Source of the DNA: Streptomyces lunaelactis
GTDB lineage: Bacteria; Actinomycetota; Actinomycetes; Streptomycetales; Streptomycetaceae
Direction: 5' to 3'
DNA length: 64,000 bases
Assembly (NCBI RefSeq): GCF_003054555.1
Contig: NZ_CP026304.1
Coordinates: 8,332,101-8,396,100 of the forward strand
The translations under genes and the position numbers were made by a program. Of this stretch, positions 16,882 through 26,214 are shown one piece after another. The notes under the pieces are model-generated. The model did not search any database. It saw only the letters and a program-made list of their open reading frames with translations, and was not told where the DNA came from. Positions within the stretch are counted from its first letter, which is position 1. Each line of letters begins with the position of its first letter.

Positions 16882-17172
16882 TTGACTGAGATCGACCGTA
16901 CAGGAGAGGTCCGACAGCGGCTCGAAGCCCGCCTTGAGCAGGCCACAGCCACAATCCGCCGACTGTCGATTGGCATGGCGCTGATGTTCGGGGTGATCGG
17001 CGCACAGAGCGCCTACATCATCGCGGGACACCTGCATGCGCCGCCGCTCGGGGCTGTCGGATCCGCCGGTGCCACCTTCATCGCGGTATCAACGCTCGCC
17101 TTAGTGGTCGGCGCCGTAAATCCTTCGGGGGTTGTTCACGCTGCCGGTGCGACAGAGGATTCTTCGTGGTGA
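16882..17172 (+). pseudogene. Small two-helix membrane protein, 3' end replaced
   Basis: TTG 16882 follows GGAGAAGGAG, a strong ribosome site. The product starts MTEIDRTGEVRQRLEARLEQ, an amphipathic helix, then has two membrane helices (about 33-50 and 58-77). After LALVVGAVNP (about 17106) the frame enters the end of the IS630-type insertion and stops at 17172 with unrelated residues. The gene therefore probably lost its last codons to the IS. Family not recognised. Confidence 0.5.
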
Positions 17173-17402
17173 TCGGCGGTGTGCCGGTCGAGCCTGGCCA
17201 GCAGATCGTCCAGGTCGGAGGTGGTGAACCTCCACTGGAACGGCTGTGCCGTGGCGTTGTAGCGGTCTTCGAAGGCTCGGAGCCGGTCCCTGACCTCGGT
17301 GAGGTCGGTGAAGTCGTTGGGCGAGAGGGCCTTGCGCTGGACGGCAGAGAATGTAGATCTCGTCGGGTAGGACCGCTGCATTGCTGCAGCGGTCCCCCCT
17401 CA

Positions 17403-17437
17403 GAACCGGCCGTGCCCGCTTTCCGAGCAACCGGCTC
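17403..17437 (-). ncRNA. Group II intron domain V
   Basis: On the minus strand GAGCCGGTTGCTCGG, AAAG, CGGGCACGGCCGGTTC folds into the short two-part hairpin of domain V, with the outer GAGCCGG/CCGGTTC stem and a GAAA-like cap. It begins at the stop codon of the reverse transcriptase gene, as is usual. Confidence 0.7.
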
Positions 17438-19250
17438 AAGCAAGCCCCTTGGGCTCGCAGGCGGACAGAAGTGCTGGTCTCTGGCCGGGGCCGGAGACCA
17501 GCCGACGGTGGCAGTGGGTGTGTATCAGGCGTGGGGCGGCGGTTTTGTCCGGCTTGCCGTTGCCCGCGTCGGCGGTGACCGCGTGTTTGCGGATCGCGGT
17601 GCGGGTGACCTTGAGCCACTGCTCCCACTGGTTGGGGGTTTGCGGCTCGTGGTCGGCGTGCAGCAGCAGCCCTCCGCAGAGAGGACATCGGCCGTCTTGC
17701 ATCTGCAACAGATGCAAGGTGCCTTTGCCCAGCGGGGGTTTGCCGCGGCGGCGCCGCTTGGCCCAGAAGTCGGCCAGGGCGGGATCGTCGGTTGACGCCC
17801 TCCCTGGCACCATCCGGTGCCGGACGATCGGCGTCCAGGCGAACTTGTAGAGGTAGAAACCGCTGGCGCGGTCCCCGAACACCCACGTGTCCTTCCTGAA
17901 CGGGTTGAACATGCCGAAGTACCGGGCGGTCAACCAGCGCATCGGCTTGTTCGGGTGGGAGAACTTGGCCCACTTGTAGACCAGTCTCCACACATAGGCG
18001 TCCAGCGAGTTGAACGCCCGCTTGGACACCCCGATCCGGTAGTAGGCGGCCCAGCCCTTGATGATCGGGTTGAGCTTGGCGATCACCGCGTCGGCGTTGG
18101 TCCCTCGCAGGGCCAGCACCTCGGTGGCGAGCCGTTCCCGGATCCGCCGCAGGGCCGCGTTGCTCGGCTTGGTCAGCAACTTGCCGCGATAGCGTCGGAT
18201 GTTGAACCCCAGAAAGTCGCAGCCCTCATCGAAGTGGACAATGCGCGTCTTGTCCTCGTTGAAAGCCAGTCCCCGGGGCGCGAGCCACGCAGCCAGCTGT
18301 GCCTTGACCTCTTCGGCCTGGTCCCGAGAATGACACAGGGCGAGCAGGTCATCGGCGTAGACGACCAGAACCGGGGAATCGCGCGCCAGAATCGTGGCAT
18401 CACTGCCGAGAGTCTGGTGCCGGACTCCAGCGGCCTTTCCCATTCCGTGCAAGGCGATGTTCAACAACGCGGGACTGATCACCCCGCCCTGGGGAGTTCC
18501 CTCCACCGTGGGGGTGAACCAACCTTTCTCGACCACACCCGCCTTCAACCATCCGGCAATCATTCCCCTCCCGGGGAAGGTACCCAATGACGCGAGCAGG
18601 TGATCGTGGTCGATTCGGTCGAATGCCGCTTTCAAGTCGGCGTCGAGCACCCACAGGCGTTTGGCGTTCTTGCCGCTCGCCGTCGTGTGGATGGCTACGA
18701 TCGCGTCATGGCAGCCACGACCGGGACGAAAGCCGTAGACCTTCGGTTCCAGCCGTGCCTCCCACTCGGGCTCCAGTGCATTCAGCGTCAGAGCCTGAAG
18801 GCATCTGTCGGCGATCACGGGAATTCCGAGTGGGCGCCGTTTACCGTTCGCTTTGGCTATATACACCCGCTTGACGGGCCTGGGCTTCCACGGAGCCGCG
18901 CGATGCTGCATCCAGTCGGCCAACTCGGCCTTTTCCTGGGGCAGCAGGGCAACTTTCCCGTCGATCCCCGCCGTCTTGCGGCCAGCGTTGAGCTCCGTGA
19001 CCCGCCGCACACTCGCGAGTGTGTTCGCGCGGGAGCGGAGCATCAACTTCTGCAGATTCCTGACCTTGGCCAGGTCTCCTGCCTGCGATGCCGTGAAGAT
19101 GCGCTGCCGAAGCCGCCGTACGTCGTCTTCGACCTTCCGCCAGTCGATCGACGGCCAGTCGGTGATCTCGTCCTCCGGTCCGTTCGCCATGCCGGCGGCG
19201 GTTGCTGCGGCGTGCGCCGCCTCAGCCGGATGTGTCGTCATGGCGCCCAA
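17436..19250 (-). CDS. ltrA: Group II intron reverse transcriptase/maturase (LtrA type)
   Basis: The 604-residue intron-encoded protein promotes splicing and retrohoming. The RT part (about 85-400) shows RRVTELNAGRKTAGIDG, KRVYIAKANGKRRPLGIPVI, LDADLKAAFDRIDHDHLL, EGTPQGGVISPALLNI and the catalytic VVYADDLLAL (about residue 295). The maturase X domain follows (NPIIKGWAAYYRIG). The C-terminal domain has an HNH nuclease: CPLCGGLLLHADHE and later IHTHCHRR. All expected blocks are present, so the protein should be active. The start could be TTG 19250 or ATG 19241; GAAGGGCAAG precedes them. Confidence 0.9.
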   Translation of the reverse strand: MGAMTTHPAEAAHAAATAAGMANGPEDEITDWPSIDWRKVEDDVRRLRQRIFTASQAGDLAKVRNLQKLMLRSRANTLASVRRVTELNAGRKTAGIDGKVALLPQEKAELADWMQHRAAPWKPRPVKRVYIAKANGKRRPLGIPVIADRCLQALTLNALEPEWEARLEPKVYGFRPGRGCHDAIVAIHTTASGKNAKRLWVLDADLKAAFDRIDHDHLLASLGTFPGRGMIAGWLKAGVVEKGWFTPTVEGTPQGGVISPALLNIALHGMGKAAGVRHQTLGSDATILARDSPVLVVYADDLLALCHSRDQAEEVKAQLAAWLAPRGLAFNEDKTRIVHFDEGCDFLGFNIRRYRGKLLTKPSNAALRRIRERLATEVLALRGTNADAVIAKLNPIIKGWAAYYRIGVSKRAFNSLDAYVWRLVYKWAKFSHPNKPMRWLTARYFGMFNPFRKDTWVFGDRASGFYLYKFAWTPIVRHRMVPGRASTDDPALADFWAKRRRRGKPPLGKGTLHLLQMQDGRCPLCGGLLLHADHEPQTPNQWEQWLKVTRTAIRKHAVTADAGNGKPDKTAAPRLIHTHCHRRLVSGPGQRPALLSACEPKGLA

Positions 19251-21168
19251 CTTGCCCTTCGGTTCCGGTGTCTTCGGTCATCGATTCTTCACAGGCTCAC
19301 CAGACCCACGTCAGCACCCTTTCAGGCCGGGGCATCGTCCCTTATCCGGCCAGTTATGCGGGAACCACCGACGGAGGTGTCGGCGCACGGTTCCCGGTTT
19401 CCTGCTGCCTTTCGGCGACCGGCATTCGCTTGCTGGGTCTTCCTGCGCCCGCTGGAGAGTTGGGCCTTCCTCGCGGTTGGCTTACCAGGCCAGGATTGCA
19501 TTGCCTGGACTCCATCGGGGTTGTCACGTTCCGCATGAGAGAGATGCTGCCGGGGAGGGCGCCCTCTGCACCCCGGGGACGGCGGTGCACTCCCGACCGG
19601 CCAGATTTCTCCAGTCGGCGCCTGCCGCTTTCCAACGGCCAGTCCCTATCTCCCGCTGAAACAACCCATCGGCGAGAGTGCTCATGACGAGGCATCATCA
19701 AGGGTTCATTCACATTCACCCGTCCGGCATTTCCCAGCCTGTAACCCCCGGATGGAACGAGGATCCTTGGGCAATTCCCCAGGCTTCGCACCCCGCGATT
19801 GCTCACGACGCACGCTGAGGCGGGAACGAGCCCTGCGCACTGGCTCGGGTCCTACACCTTCGACATCATCAGTCGAACCTCCTTGGTGATTCCCACTCTT
19901 CTCAAGCGACTTCGTGTCGCACGACTTGGTTGAGCCAGGAGGCGTGCACGGGGTGTGGACCATGACCGTGTTCGGGAACGCCGCGGTGAGCCGGTCGGCC
20001 GCCTTCTGACCGCGATGGGAGGAGCCGTTGCCGACGATCCAGAACACGCGCTTGGCGCTTGCGTAGGGTTCCTGGCTCATGACCTGGGTAGCCAGGTTCA
20101 TGAACGGGACGATGCCGGTGCGTTCTTCGGTGCGGCCGAACACCCACGCGTCGTGGACGTCGTAGGCGGCGAGGTAGGCCAGGGCACCGCCGCGTCCGTA
20201 GGTGTGATTGACGCGCATCGCCCTGGCCTTGCCGGGGGCGAGGGTGGGGTGGCAGCGGCACCGGGCCTGGATGGAGGTCTTCTCGTCCGCGCTGATCACG
20301 TACTCGTCATCGCCGAGCTGTTCGCCCTGCCAGGTGCGGGCGTACAGGTCCAGCACCCAGGCGGCCTTCAGCCGGAAGCCGGGGCTGGTGGTGAAGATCC
20401 AGGAGCGGTGCTGCCAGGGCTTGAGCGCGTCCTGGGCCAGCCAGCGACGCACGGTCGACGCCGACATGAACGGGGCGATGCCCCGCCGGGCGGCCTCGCG
20501 GGCCAGTTCCGGGCACGACCAGCGTGAGAGCGGTACTTCACTCTCGGCAGGCAGCCGGCAGGCCAGCGCCTTGACCTCGGCGGCCTGCAGCGGTGTGAAC
20601 GAGGCGGGACGGCCGCAGCGTTGACGGTCTTTGAGCCCGGGCAGGCCCGCCTGGGCGAACCGGCCACGCCAGCGGCGCACGGTGTTCAAATGCAGCCCCG
20701 TCTCCCGGGCGATGCATGCGTTGGAGCGTCCATGCGCGGCGTGCAGCACCACCTGTGCACGCACCCGCAGCCGGTGCTCGGTCTTGTGGCCGTAGGCCAT
20801 CTTCTTCAACCGCACGCGTTCGGCGGCACTCGGGGCTATCGGACAGGGGGTGCGGACGGGCATGGCGGGCGAACCGATCGGCCGAAGTGGATCACTGGGA
20901 CCCCGCAGCCTGCCCCGCCCGTCACCGCCCCAGTTCCCGCAATGACCGGTGCAAGAGGCCACTTGGACAGGGAAAACGCAACTTCGACATGGCTCGCAGA
21001 GGCAGCTACCTTCACCTGGTCTTCGGCGATCGCCCACGGTCGCACAGGAGTTCCTTCAGGCTGGGCCAGCCGCGACGGGATGAGTTGGTCACGCCCCACG
21101 AATCCTCGCCCCATGCGTAAGCCACCGAACCGGGTCCACGCCAGGCAGCCCCAACCAGGGAGAGACGC

Positions 21169-21726
21169 ATGCCCCATCTTGCTCTGTACACATTCGGCGT
21201 CCTGAAGTCACCTCTCGCCGATCCCGCACCTCTCACGCGCGAGTTCTACGACATTGGTGAGGCCGTCTACCGGAAGATCAGTCAGCACCCCGGATACCTC
21301 GCGCGTGCTGAAGCGGCAGACGGTGACCGGGGTGCGCTCTTCGAGGCGGACTGGGGTGCATGGGGAGAGTTCGCCGTACCGACCTGGTACGGCAAGGGTC
21401 ATACGGTGGAAACCACCGCCCTGGCCGCGACCCTCTCACTCTGGACCGACCTGCGCCCCGCCTTCGACGCCATCTACACCGGTCTGCACCGTGAGGCGCT
21501 GAACAGGCGTTACGACTGGTTCGAGAGGACAGGACACCCAAATTACGTGTTCTGGTGGGTCTCCGACGGCGTGATACCCACCTGGCAGGACGGGGTTTCC
21601 AGGCTGGAACACCTCCACGACCACGGCTCCGCGCCGCACGCCTTCACCTTCCACCACTCGTTCGCCCCGGAGGGAACTCCGACCAGGATCAAAGGCATCG
21701 GGCCGAAGAGCGACCAGGTTCGCTGA
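21169..21726 (+). CDS. DUF3291 family protein
   Basis: AGGGAGAG lies 4 bases before ATG 21169. The 185-residue product begins MPHLALYTFGVLKSPLADPA and has the family blocks ATLSLWTDL, AIYTGLHREAL, YVFWWVSDGVIPTW and LEHLHDHGSAPHAFTFHHSF. DUF3291 proteins are thought to resemble dimeric alpha-beta-barrel monooxygenases, but no reaction is known to me. It is complete and isolated between the IS630 insertion and a recombinase gene. Confidence 0.8.
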   Translation: MPHLALYTFGVLKSPLADPAPLTREFYDIGEAVYRKISQHPGYLARAEAADGDRGALFEADWGAWGEFAVPTWYGKGHTVETTALAATLSLWTDLRPAFDAIYTGLHREALNRRYDWFERTGHPNYVFWWVSDGVIPTWQDGVSRLEHLHDHGSAPHAFTFHHSFAPEGTPTRIKGIGPKSDQVR

Positions 21727-21789
21727 CAAGGAAGCCTGAACGACTGGATTCGCTGTCAAACGCCTCGATTGAATGACGGCGAACAGGTC

Positions 21790-23790
21790 TGGTCCTCGTC
21801 GGTCAAGGACTGGATCGCGCTGATCGGCACCAGCGCCAGGCAGTTCACAGCGAACGCCCCAGGATAGGCCGAGGGGACCGCGCGTCCGTATCTGGCCGCA
21901 TACGCCTACCTGCTCAGCGGCTTCACCGAGTTCGACCGGCTGGGAGGCTTTCAGCGCCTGCCGCTGGCCTGGCGCGTGTTCGGCAAGCGTGACGTCGATG
22001 AAGCACAGCAGCAGATCGCGCAGGTGCTTCGCGGCTGGGGCTATCAGATTGAGGCCGGCGTCGACTCCCGGATCTCCCCGGTCCTGTGTCAGGCGCTCCT
22101 GCTCAACCGCAGCCCGATCCTCGAAGACCTGACGACAGAAGCGTTCGACCGGATCCGTCAGCATCCTGACCTGCCGGATCGCTACATCGGCGCCCTCTAC
22201 GGGATCCAGCGGGCAGTGGCCGCTCTCGGGCATTGTTCCTTGCCGCCAACTCCGTATCGCGGGCGGATGCCCGAGATCGAGGGGACCTCGTGTCAGTGGG
22301 CCGAATGGGTCGAACGCTGGCACTCCACCTCCACGTTGTCGCGCAAGGTCCGCGACAACAACCGCTCCCTGCTGTCGAAGATCGGACGCTGGCTCGCCGC
22401 TGAACACCCGGAGATCACGGAGCCGGACCAGTGGACCCGTCAGACCTGCGCGGCCTGGGTCGCAGCAGTGGACAAGCTCCGCGTCGGGGACTACGCCCAG
22501 AGACTCGCCAGTCACGAGAAACGGACAGGCCAGCCGGTCACACCGCACACCAAGTCGGGCTACCTCACCACGACCCGGGCGTTCTTCCGCGACCTGCAGG
22601 AATGGGAGTGGATCCCCAGACGGTTCGACCCCGTCCGCGCCCTGGCCACGCCCAGAACAGTCCAGGCGATGCTCGGACCCGACCCGCGGGTCATAGCCGA
22701 CGACATCTGGGCGAAGCTGCTGTGGGCCGGACTCAACATTGCGCCCGAAGACCTGCCAACAGCCCTCAACAGCCTGCGCTATCCGCTCGAACTCCTGCGG
22801 GCGCTATCGCTGACCTGGCTGTTCAGCGGTCTGCGCAGCGATGAGATCGCCCGCCTCCGCGTCGGCTGCATCCGCTGGCAGCACGACGGCTTCCCGATCC
22901 CCGGCGACTCCGACGAGGTACTGGCACGAGACGCCGTCTGTCTGCTGGACGTCCCCACCCACAAGACCGGCACCGCGTTCACCAAGCCCGTCGATCCTCT
23001 GTTGGGCAAGGCGATCGAGGCATGGCAGGACCTCCGGCCGCAGCAGCCGAAGATGCTGGACCGCAAGACCGGCGAGCACGTCGATCTCCTCTTCGCGATG
23101 AGGGCCCGCCGGGTCGCCAAGACCTACGTCAACAAGACGATCATCCCGGCGCTCTGCCGGAAGGCGGGCGTCCCGACCGTCGATGTCCGGGGCAACATCA
23201 CCAGCCATCGGGCCCGGTCCACGATCGCCAGCCAGCTCTACAACGCCAAGGAGCCGATGACGCTGTTCGAGCTCCAAGCCTGGCTCGGTCACCGGAGCCC
23301 GGAGTCCACTCAGCATTACGCCAAGATCACACCGAACACGCTGGCCAGGGCCTACAACGACGCCGGGTACTTCGAGCGCAACGTCCGCACCATCGAGGTC
23401 TTGGTCGACCGGGACGCGGTCACCTCCGGAGCTGCCGCGTCGGGCGAGCCGTGGCAGTACTACGACCTCGGTCACGGATTCTGCACCTACACGTTCTTCG
23501 AGCAGTGCCCACACCGCATGGCCTGCGCTCGCTGCGACTTCTGCACGCCCAAGGCTTCCAGCAAGGGCCAGCTCCTGGAGGCCAAGGACAACCTCCAGCG
23601 CATGTTGGCGAGCGTTCCGCTCAACGACGAAGAACGCGCCGCCGTCGACGACGGGCAGGCCGCACTCGACCAACTTCTGGAGCGGCTGGTCGACGTTCCT
23701 ACGCCAGCTGGCGCGACACCTCGCCAGGTCGGTGTTCCGGCGACCGCGACGCTCCTGCCCATCGTCGCCGTCAACCAGGGCAAAGGCTGA
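21790..23790 (+). pseudogene. Tyrosine recombinase, Tn554 TnpB-like, with amber codon
   Basis: The coding pattern starts by about 21790 (VWSSSVKDWIALIGTSARQF), meets TAG at about 21865, and then continues in the same frame (GTARPYLAAYAYLLSGFTEF, RLPLAWRVFGKRD) into a 604-codon open frame from GTG 21976. The downstream part is a large tyrosine recombinase: SAM-like N-terminal core, catalytic domain with WLFSGLRSDEIARLRVG (first Arg), ITSHRARSTIASQL (His-x-x-Arg), LGHRSPESTQHYAKI (His and Tyr), and a Cys-rich tail (CPHRMACARCDFC). Size and the zinc-like tail fit Tn554 TnpB-type proteins, which work with a TnpA partner. No partner is adjacent. A GTG 21976 start would yield a protein lacking part of the N-terminal domain. 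Confidence 0.65.
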
Positions 23791-23823
23791 ACTACTTGAC
23801 AAATCAGATTCCACAGAACCCGC

Positions 23824-24012
23824 CGCTGGAAAGTCGAGCGAACGATCGGCTGGTGCATGAACGCCCGCCGCAACGCACGCGACTACGAACGCCTGCCCCA
23901 GCACTCCGAAGCCCACCTGAACTGGGCACTCATCACCATGATGACCCGCCGCCTCACCCGCAGGAGCCCCCGCACCGACCGCTGGACGAAGAAGGCCCAA
24001 CCCACCCGCTGA
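23824..24012 (+). pseudogene. IS5-type transposase C-terminal fragment
   Basis: The frame RWKVERTIGWCMNARRNARD continues with YERLPQHSEAHLNWALITMM and ends KKAQPTR and stop. This is the tail of IS5-type transposases around and after the last catalytic Glu (WxVERTxxW). It starts only 30 bases after the recombinase gene, with no start codon of its own. Confidence 0.7.
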
Positions 24013-24060
24013 CCTGCGGAACTCCTACTCGGTGGGCTCCGAGCCTTCCTCCTCGCCGAC

Positions 24061-24876
24061 CTACTGCCTATCAGACGCTGAGACGGCATCCCACCCACGC
24101 ACGCAGTGGATGTGAGCAGTCTTCGGGTAGGAGGTGTCGGTCCCCGAGCGAGGACCGATCTCAAAGAGGTCGATCATCAAGAAAAGCGGGTAGCTGGGAG
24201 ACTGAGGCATCCGTTTCACGATAACGCCCTCGCAACCGATGATCGTGCCCGACGGTCCCCAGATAGCCGTCCAGGTGTGCGGCTTCGACGCGTCCAGGGG
24301 AAGGCCGACTTCCGTCATGTCGGTTGTCAACCGCCCGTCTGAATGCGCTTTCACCCCGCATCGGGCGTGGCTCATCCGCTCGCCGACAGCGTCAGCGTCA
24401 ATCTCGAAGATGCAGACCTCGCCGCTGTCTTTCTCGGACAGATGCTCCGTCCCCACAAACCACGCCGCGAGCATGCACCCCTCATTCACGCTCGCGCTCA
24501 CGGTCACATCCACACGTCCAGCGGTGGGCGCCCACAGCAAACGTTCTGGTGTCTCCGTGCGGACGACGAGCCCATCCGAACGATGCCGGTGTGTTCCTCG
24601 CCGAGAGCCCGCTGGGCCGGAAAAGACCCCGGTCTGCAGGTTGGACACGCGGAGTGGGGCGTCTTCCTCTCGCCAATCCAGCTGGTCAGCGTCGATACGC
24701 AACCGCAGCCCGGAATCGTCAATGTCGTAGCGTGCCTGAGACCGCTCGGGCGACGTCCAGTGCGGCAGATAGTGATCGATCCAGCAATCTTCCCTGAGCC
24801 GCGGAGCGGTGAAATCATCCTCGAAATCGGGCTCATGGGCCGGAGGTTCGGGAAGACGAGCGACATTAGCCATCAT
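24061..24876 (-). CDS. GH16-like beta-glucanase/lectin-fold protein
   Basis: Starting at ATG 24876 (or the next ATG, 24873; ATG 24909 is possible but has no ribosome site), the protein of about 271 residues shows DDFTAPRLREDCWIDHYLPH near its start, LRVSNLQTGVFSGPAGS, GRVDVTVSASVNEGCMLAAW, and SEKDSGEVCIFEIDADAVGE at the point where GH16 enzymes carry ExDxxE. Here the run is E-V-C-I-F-E-I-D, so the motif is not canonical. The C-terminal strands (HTWTAIWGPSGTIIGCEGVI, YPLFLMIDLFE) complete a concanavalin-like jelly roll. There is no signal peptide, so it is cytoplasmic or the start is elsewhere. Enzymatic activity is uncertain. Confidence 0.6.
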   Translation of the reverse strand: MMANVARLPEPPAHEPDFEDDFTAPRLREDCWIDHYLPHWTSPERSQARYDIDDSGLRLRIDADQLDWREEDAPLRVSNLQTGVFSGPAGSRRGTHRHRSDGLVVRTETPERLLWAPTAGRVDVTVSASVNEGCMLAAWFVGTEHLSEKDSGEVCIFEIDADAVGERMSHARCGVKAHSDGRLTTDMTEVGLPLDASKPHTWTAIWGPSGTIIGCEGVIVKRMPQSPSYPLFLMIDLFEIGPRSGTDTSYPKTAHIHCVRGWDAVSASDRQ

Positions 24877-25132
24877 GACACCATCCTGTCTGACGATGGC
24901 TCCCTGCAAGGCAACGCAAGCGTTGTCCCGGGCGGTGCGCCCATCCTCCTACCACGCGTTCGGCATGACGAGCGCTCAGCGTGCTCGCCCTGCTGCATGG
25001 CGATGACCGTTGCCGGGTCCGCTGACGCCTTCACCACGGTCCTGCACCGACCCCGAGCAGAATTCCGCCACCCCGCCATTGTCGGCGGCAGCGGTCACCG
25101 CGCGCGCCAACCCTCATGCCCCAGATCATCTG

Positions 25133-25375
25133 ACAAAAATACCTAGTCAGGCCAAGCTGCGTCGGCTCAAGAACGGCGGCAAGACTACGAGGGCCGCCCC
25201 CGCCGGCGCCCCGACGCTGGACGACAGGCGCCAGCGCGACGAGATCCGGGCCTGGGCCTGGGCCCGCGCCCAGGGAATGGTCGTCTCCCCGGTCGGCTCC
25301 ATCTCCGCGAAGGTCATGGACGCCTGGAACAACCGGGACAGCAAGGCGGCCGTTCCCGCTCAGCGGGCCGGGTAG
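25133..25375 (+). pseudogene. Lsr2-like C-terminal DNA-binding fragment
   Basis: The stretch DEIRAWAWARAQGMVVSPVG with SISAKVMDAWNN matches the C-terminal domain of Lsr2 (RxWAxxxG...G.I...V..A), which binds AT-rich DNA and silences foreign genes in actinobacteria. A preceding segment (AKLRRLKNGGKTTRA) may be linker. The N-terminal dimerisation domain is missing; upstream the frame turns into composition-driven residues. It is probably a fragment of an Lsr2-like gene from a mobile element. Confidence 0.45.
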
Positions 25376-25405
25376 TGCGATGGCCGTCTTACCGGTAAGG
25401 ACCGC

Positions 25406-25611
25406 GGCCAGCTGTTCGCCGGTACGGTACGGGTCACCCTGTCCCGTACCGGCGGCGGCGCCGGCTTCGGCGCGTACGCGCTGCTCTCTACACCACCCGA
25501 CTGGTGCCCGGCGGGGGAGTGGAGGCGATCATCGCCGCCGCCCGCCCCGAGGACACCGACCTGGCCTGGAGACTCCAACACCCCCGGCCGTACGGGGCCG
25601 CAGGCCAGTGA
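25406..25611 (+). pseudogene. Hypothetical small gene with 2-base insertion
   Basis: The first part reads GQLFAGTVRVTLSRTGGGAG then FGAYALL; the second, two bases out of phase, reads LYTTRLVPGGGVEAIIAAAR, PEDTDLAWRLQHPRPYGAAG and stop at 25611. The break lies in CTCTCT (25484-25489), a likely CT duplication. Joined, they give one small protein of strong Streptomyces codon bias. The family is unknown to me; no start is visible. Confidence 0.4.
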
Positions 25612-25624
25612 CACCCGGCCGCTA

Positions 25625-25891
25625 ATGCGGTGGGCCGCCGCCCTGGACGAGCAGCTCAAGGCCGATGCCGCGGCCGATTACCGCGTGCGCCTGGCCGTCG
25701 ACCTGGTCCGCATCGGCCACAACACGCGGATCAACCCGCCGCCCCGTGCGGTCGATCTCCCGCTCGCCGCCTGGGAGATGACCACCGAGCACCACATCGA
25801 GCTCGTCAGCAGGAAGTGGCCGACCGGATACGCCGGCCACACCGCCGCCCGCATCGGCCACCTGGTCGCCGTTGCCGCGAAGGAGGAATGA
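25625..25891 (+). CDS. Hypothetical protein, 88 residues
   Basis: ATG 25625 opens MRWAAALDEQLKADAAADYR; the rest contains LVRIGHNTRINPPPRAVDLP and HHIELVSRKWPTGYAGHTAA and ends AVAAKEE. It is helical and soluble with no known motif. It lies 13 bases after the broken gene before it and 3 bases before the HNH fragment, an operon-like run of small genes as in phage or plasmid regions. Confidence 0.5.
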   Translation: MRWAAALDEQLKADAAADYRVRLAVDLVRIGHNTRINPPPRAVDLPLAAWEMTTEHHIELVSRKWPTGYAGHTAARIGHLVAVAAKEE

Positions 25892-25894
25892 CCG

Positions 25895-25975
25895 ATGCCG
25901 ATCCGGCCGGAGAACAAGGACCGATACCCCGCCGACTGGCCGGCCATCTCGCTGGCAGCGAAGGAAGCCGGCGAC
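25895..25975 (+). pseudogene. HNH-endonuclease N-terminal fragment
   Basis: GGAGGAATG precedes the frame, and ATG 25895 opens MPIRPENKDRYPADWPAISL, the characteristic first residues of small HNH endonucleases of actinophages and plasmids. After AAKEAGDE the family's Cys/His core is absent and another gene tail follows. Only about 27 codons are left. Confidence 0.5.
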
Positions 25976-26042
25976 GAACTCGGATGGCCTCATCTCGAAG
26001 TTCGAAACCGAACAGACCTTACCCGCCCGGTCGCCCGGCCAG

Positions 26043-26214
26043 GCGCGCCCGGTTGCCGCTGGACGCGGGCACGCCGCCCGTCGAAGCGGCCGCGGTCGGC
26101 TTCAATGATCAGCCGCATCTCAACCGGCAATTCACCCGGATTGTGGGAGCCCCCTGGGGGCATACGGACGAGAGCAGGCGACGGGCTACTAGGGGGCATC
26201 CTTCCGCCGCCTAA
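26043..26214 (+). pseudogene. AraC-family C-terminal fragment
   Basis: The frame reads RLPLDAGTPPVEAAAVGFND and QPHLNRQFTRIVGAPWG, the second helix-turn-helix of AraC-type regulators, then unrelated residues to a stop at 26214. It lacks the ligand domain and first helix-turn-helix. It overlaps the end of the opposing patatin gene by 26 bases. Confidence 0.55.

Larger units (their letters stand above)
17362..19922 (-). mobile_element. Group II intron, complete
   Basis: The 2561-base intron starts at 19922 with GTGCGAC, matching the GUGYG 5' consensus, and ends at 17362 with CCTACCCGAC (AY 3' end). It carries a reverse transcriptase in its domain IV position, followed by domain V and a short domain VI hairpin (ACCGCTGCAGCAATGCAGCGGT region, 17371-17392). 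The insertion point lies in the transposase codon series for Asn-Gln-Val just before the catalytic Glu, AACCAAGTC/GAG. The structure suggests a mobile, splicing-competent intron, though splicing itself cannot be shown from sequence. Confidence 0.8.
17136..20863 (-). pseudogene. IS630-family transposase split by a group II intron
   Basis: Exon 1 (20863-19923) encodes the N-terminal helix-turn-helix region (HLNTVRRWRGRFAQAGLPGL) and most of the DDE core (ISADEKTSIQ with the first Asp, FWIVGNGSSHRGQKAADRL near the second). Exon 2 (17361-17136) encodes RKALSPNDFTDLTEVRDRLR and the end. The two exons total 1167 bases, 389 codons, so exact intron removal leaves one open frame. However, one G is missing in ACCCC-GTGCAC before the intron and one A is extra in TAC-A-TTC after it. 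Between these points about 14 codons are out of phase, replacing the family block HASWLNQVE that holds the last catalytic Glu. The spliced product would be full length but probably inactive. Confidence 0.75.
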
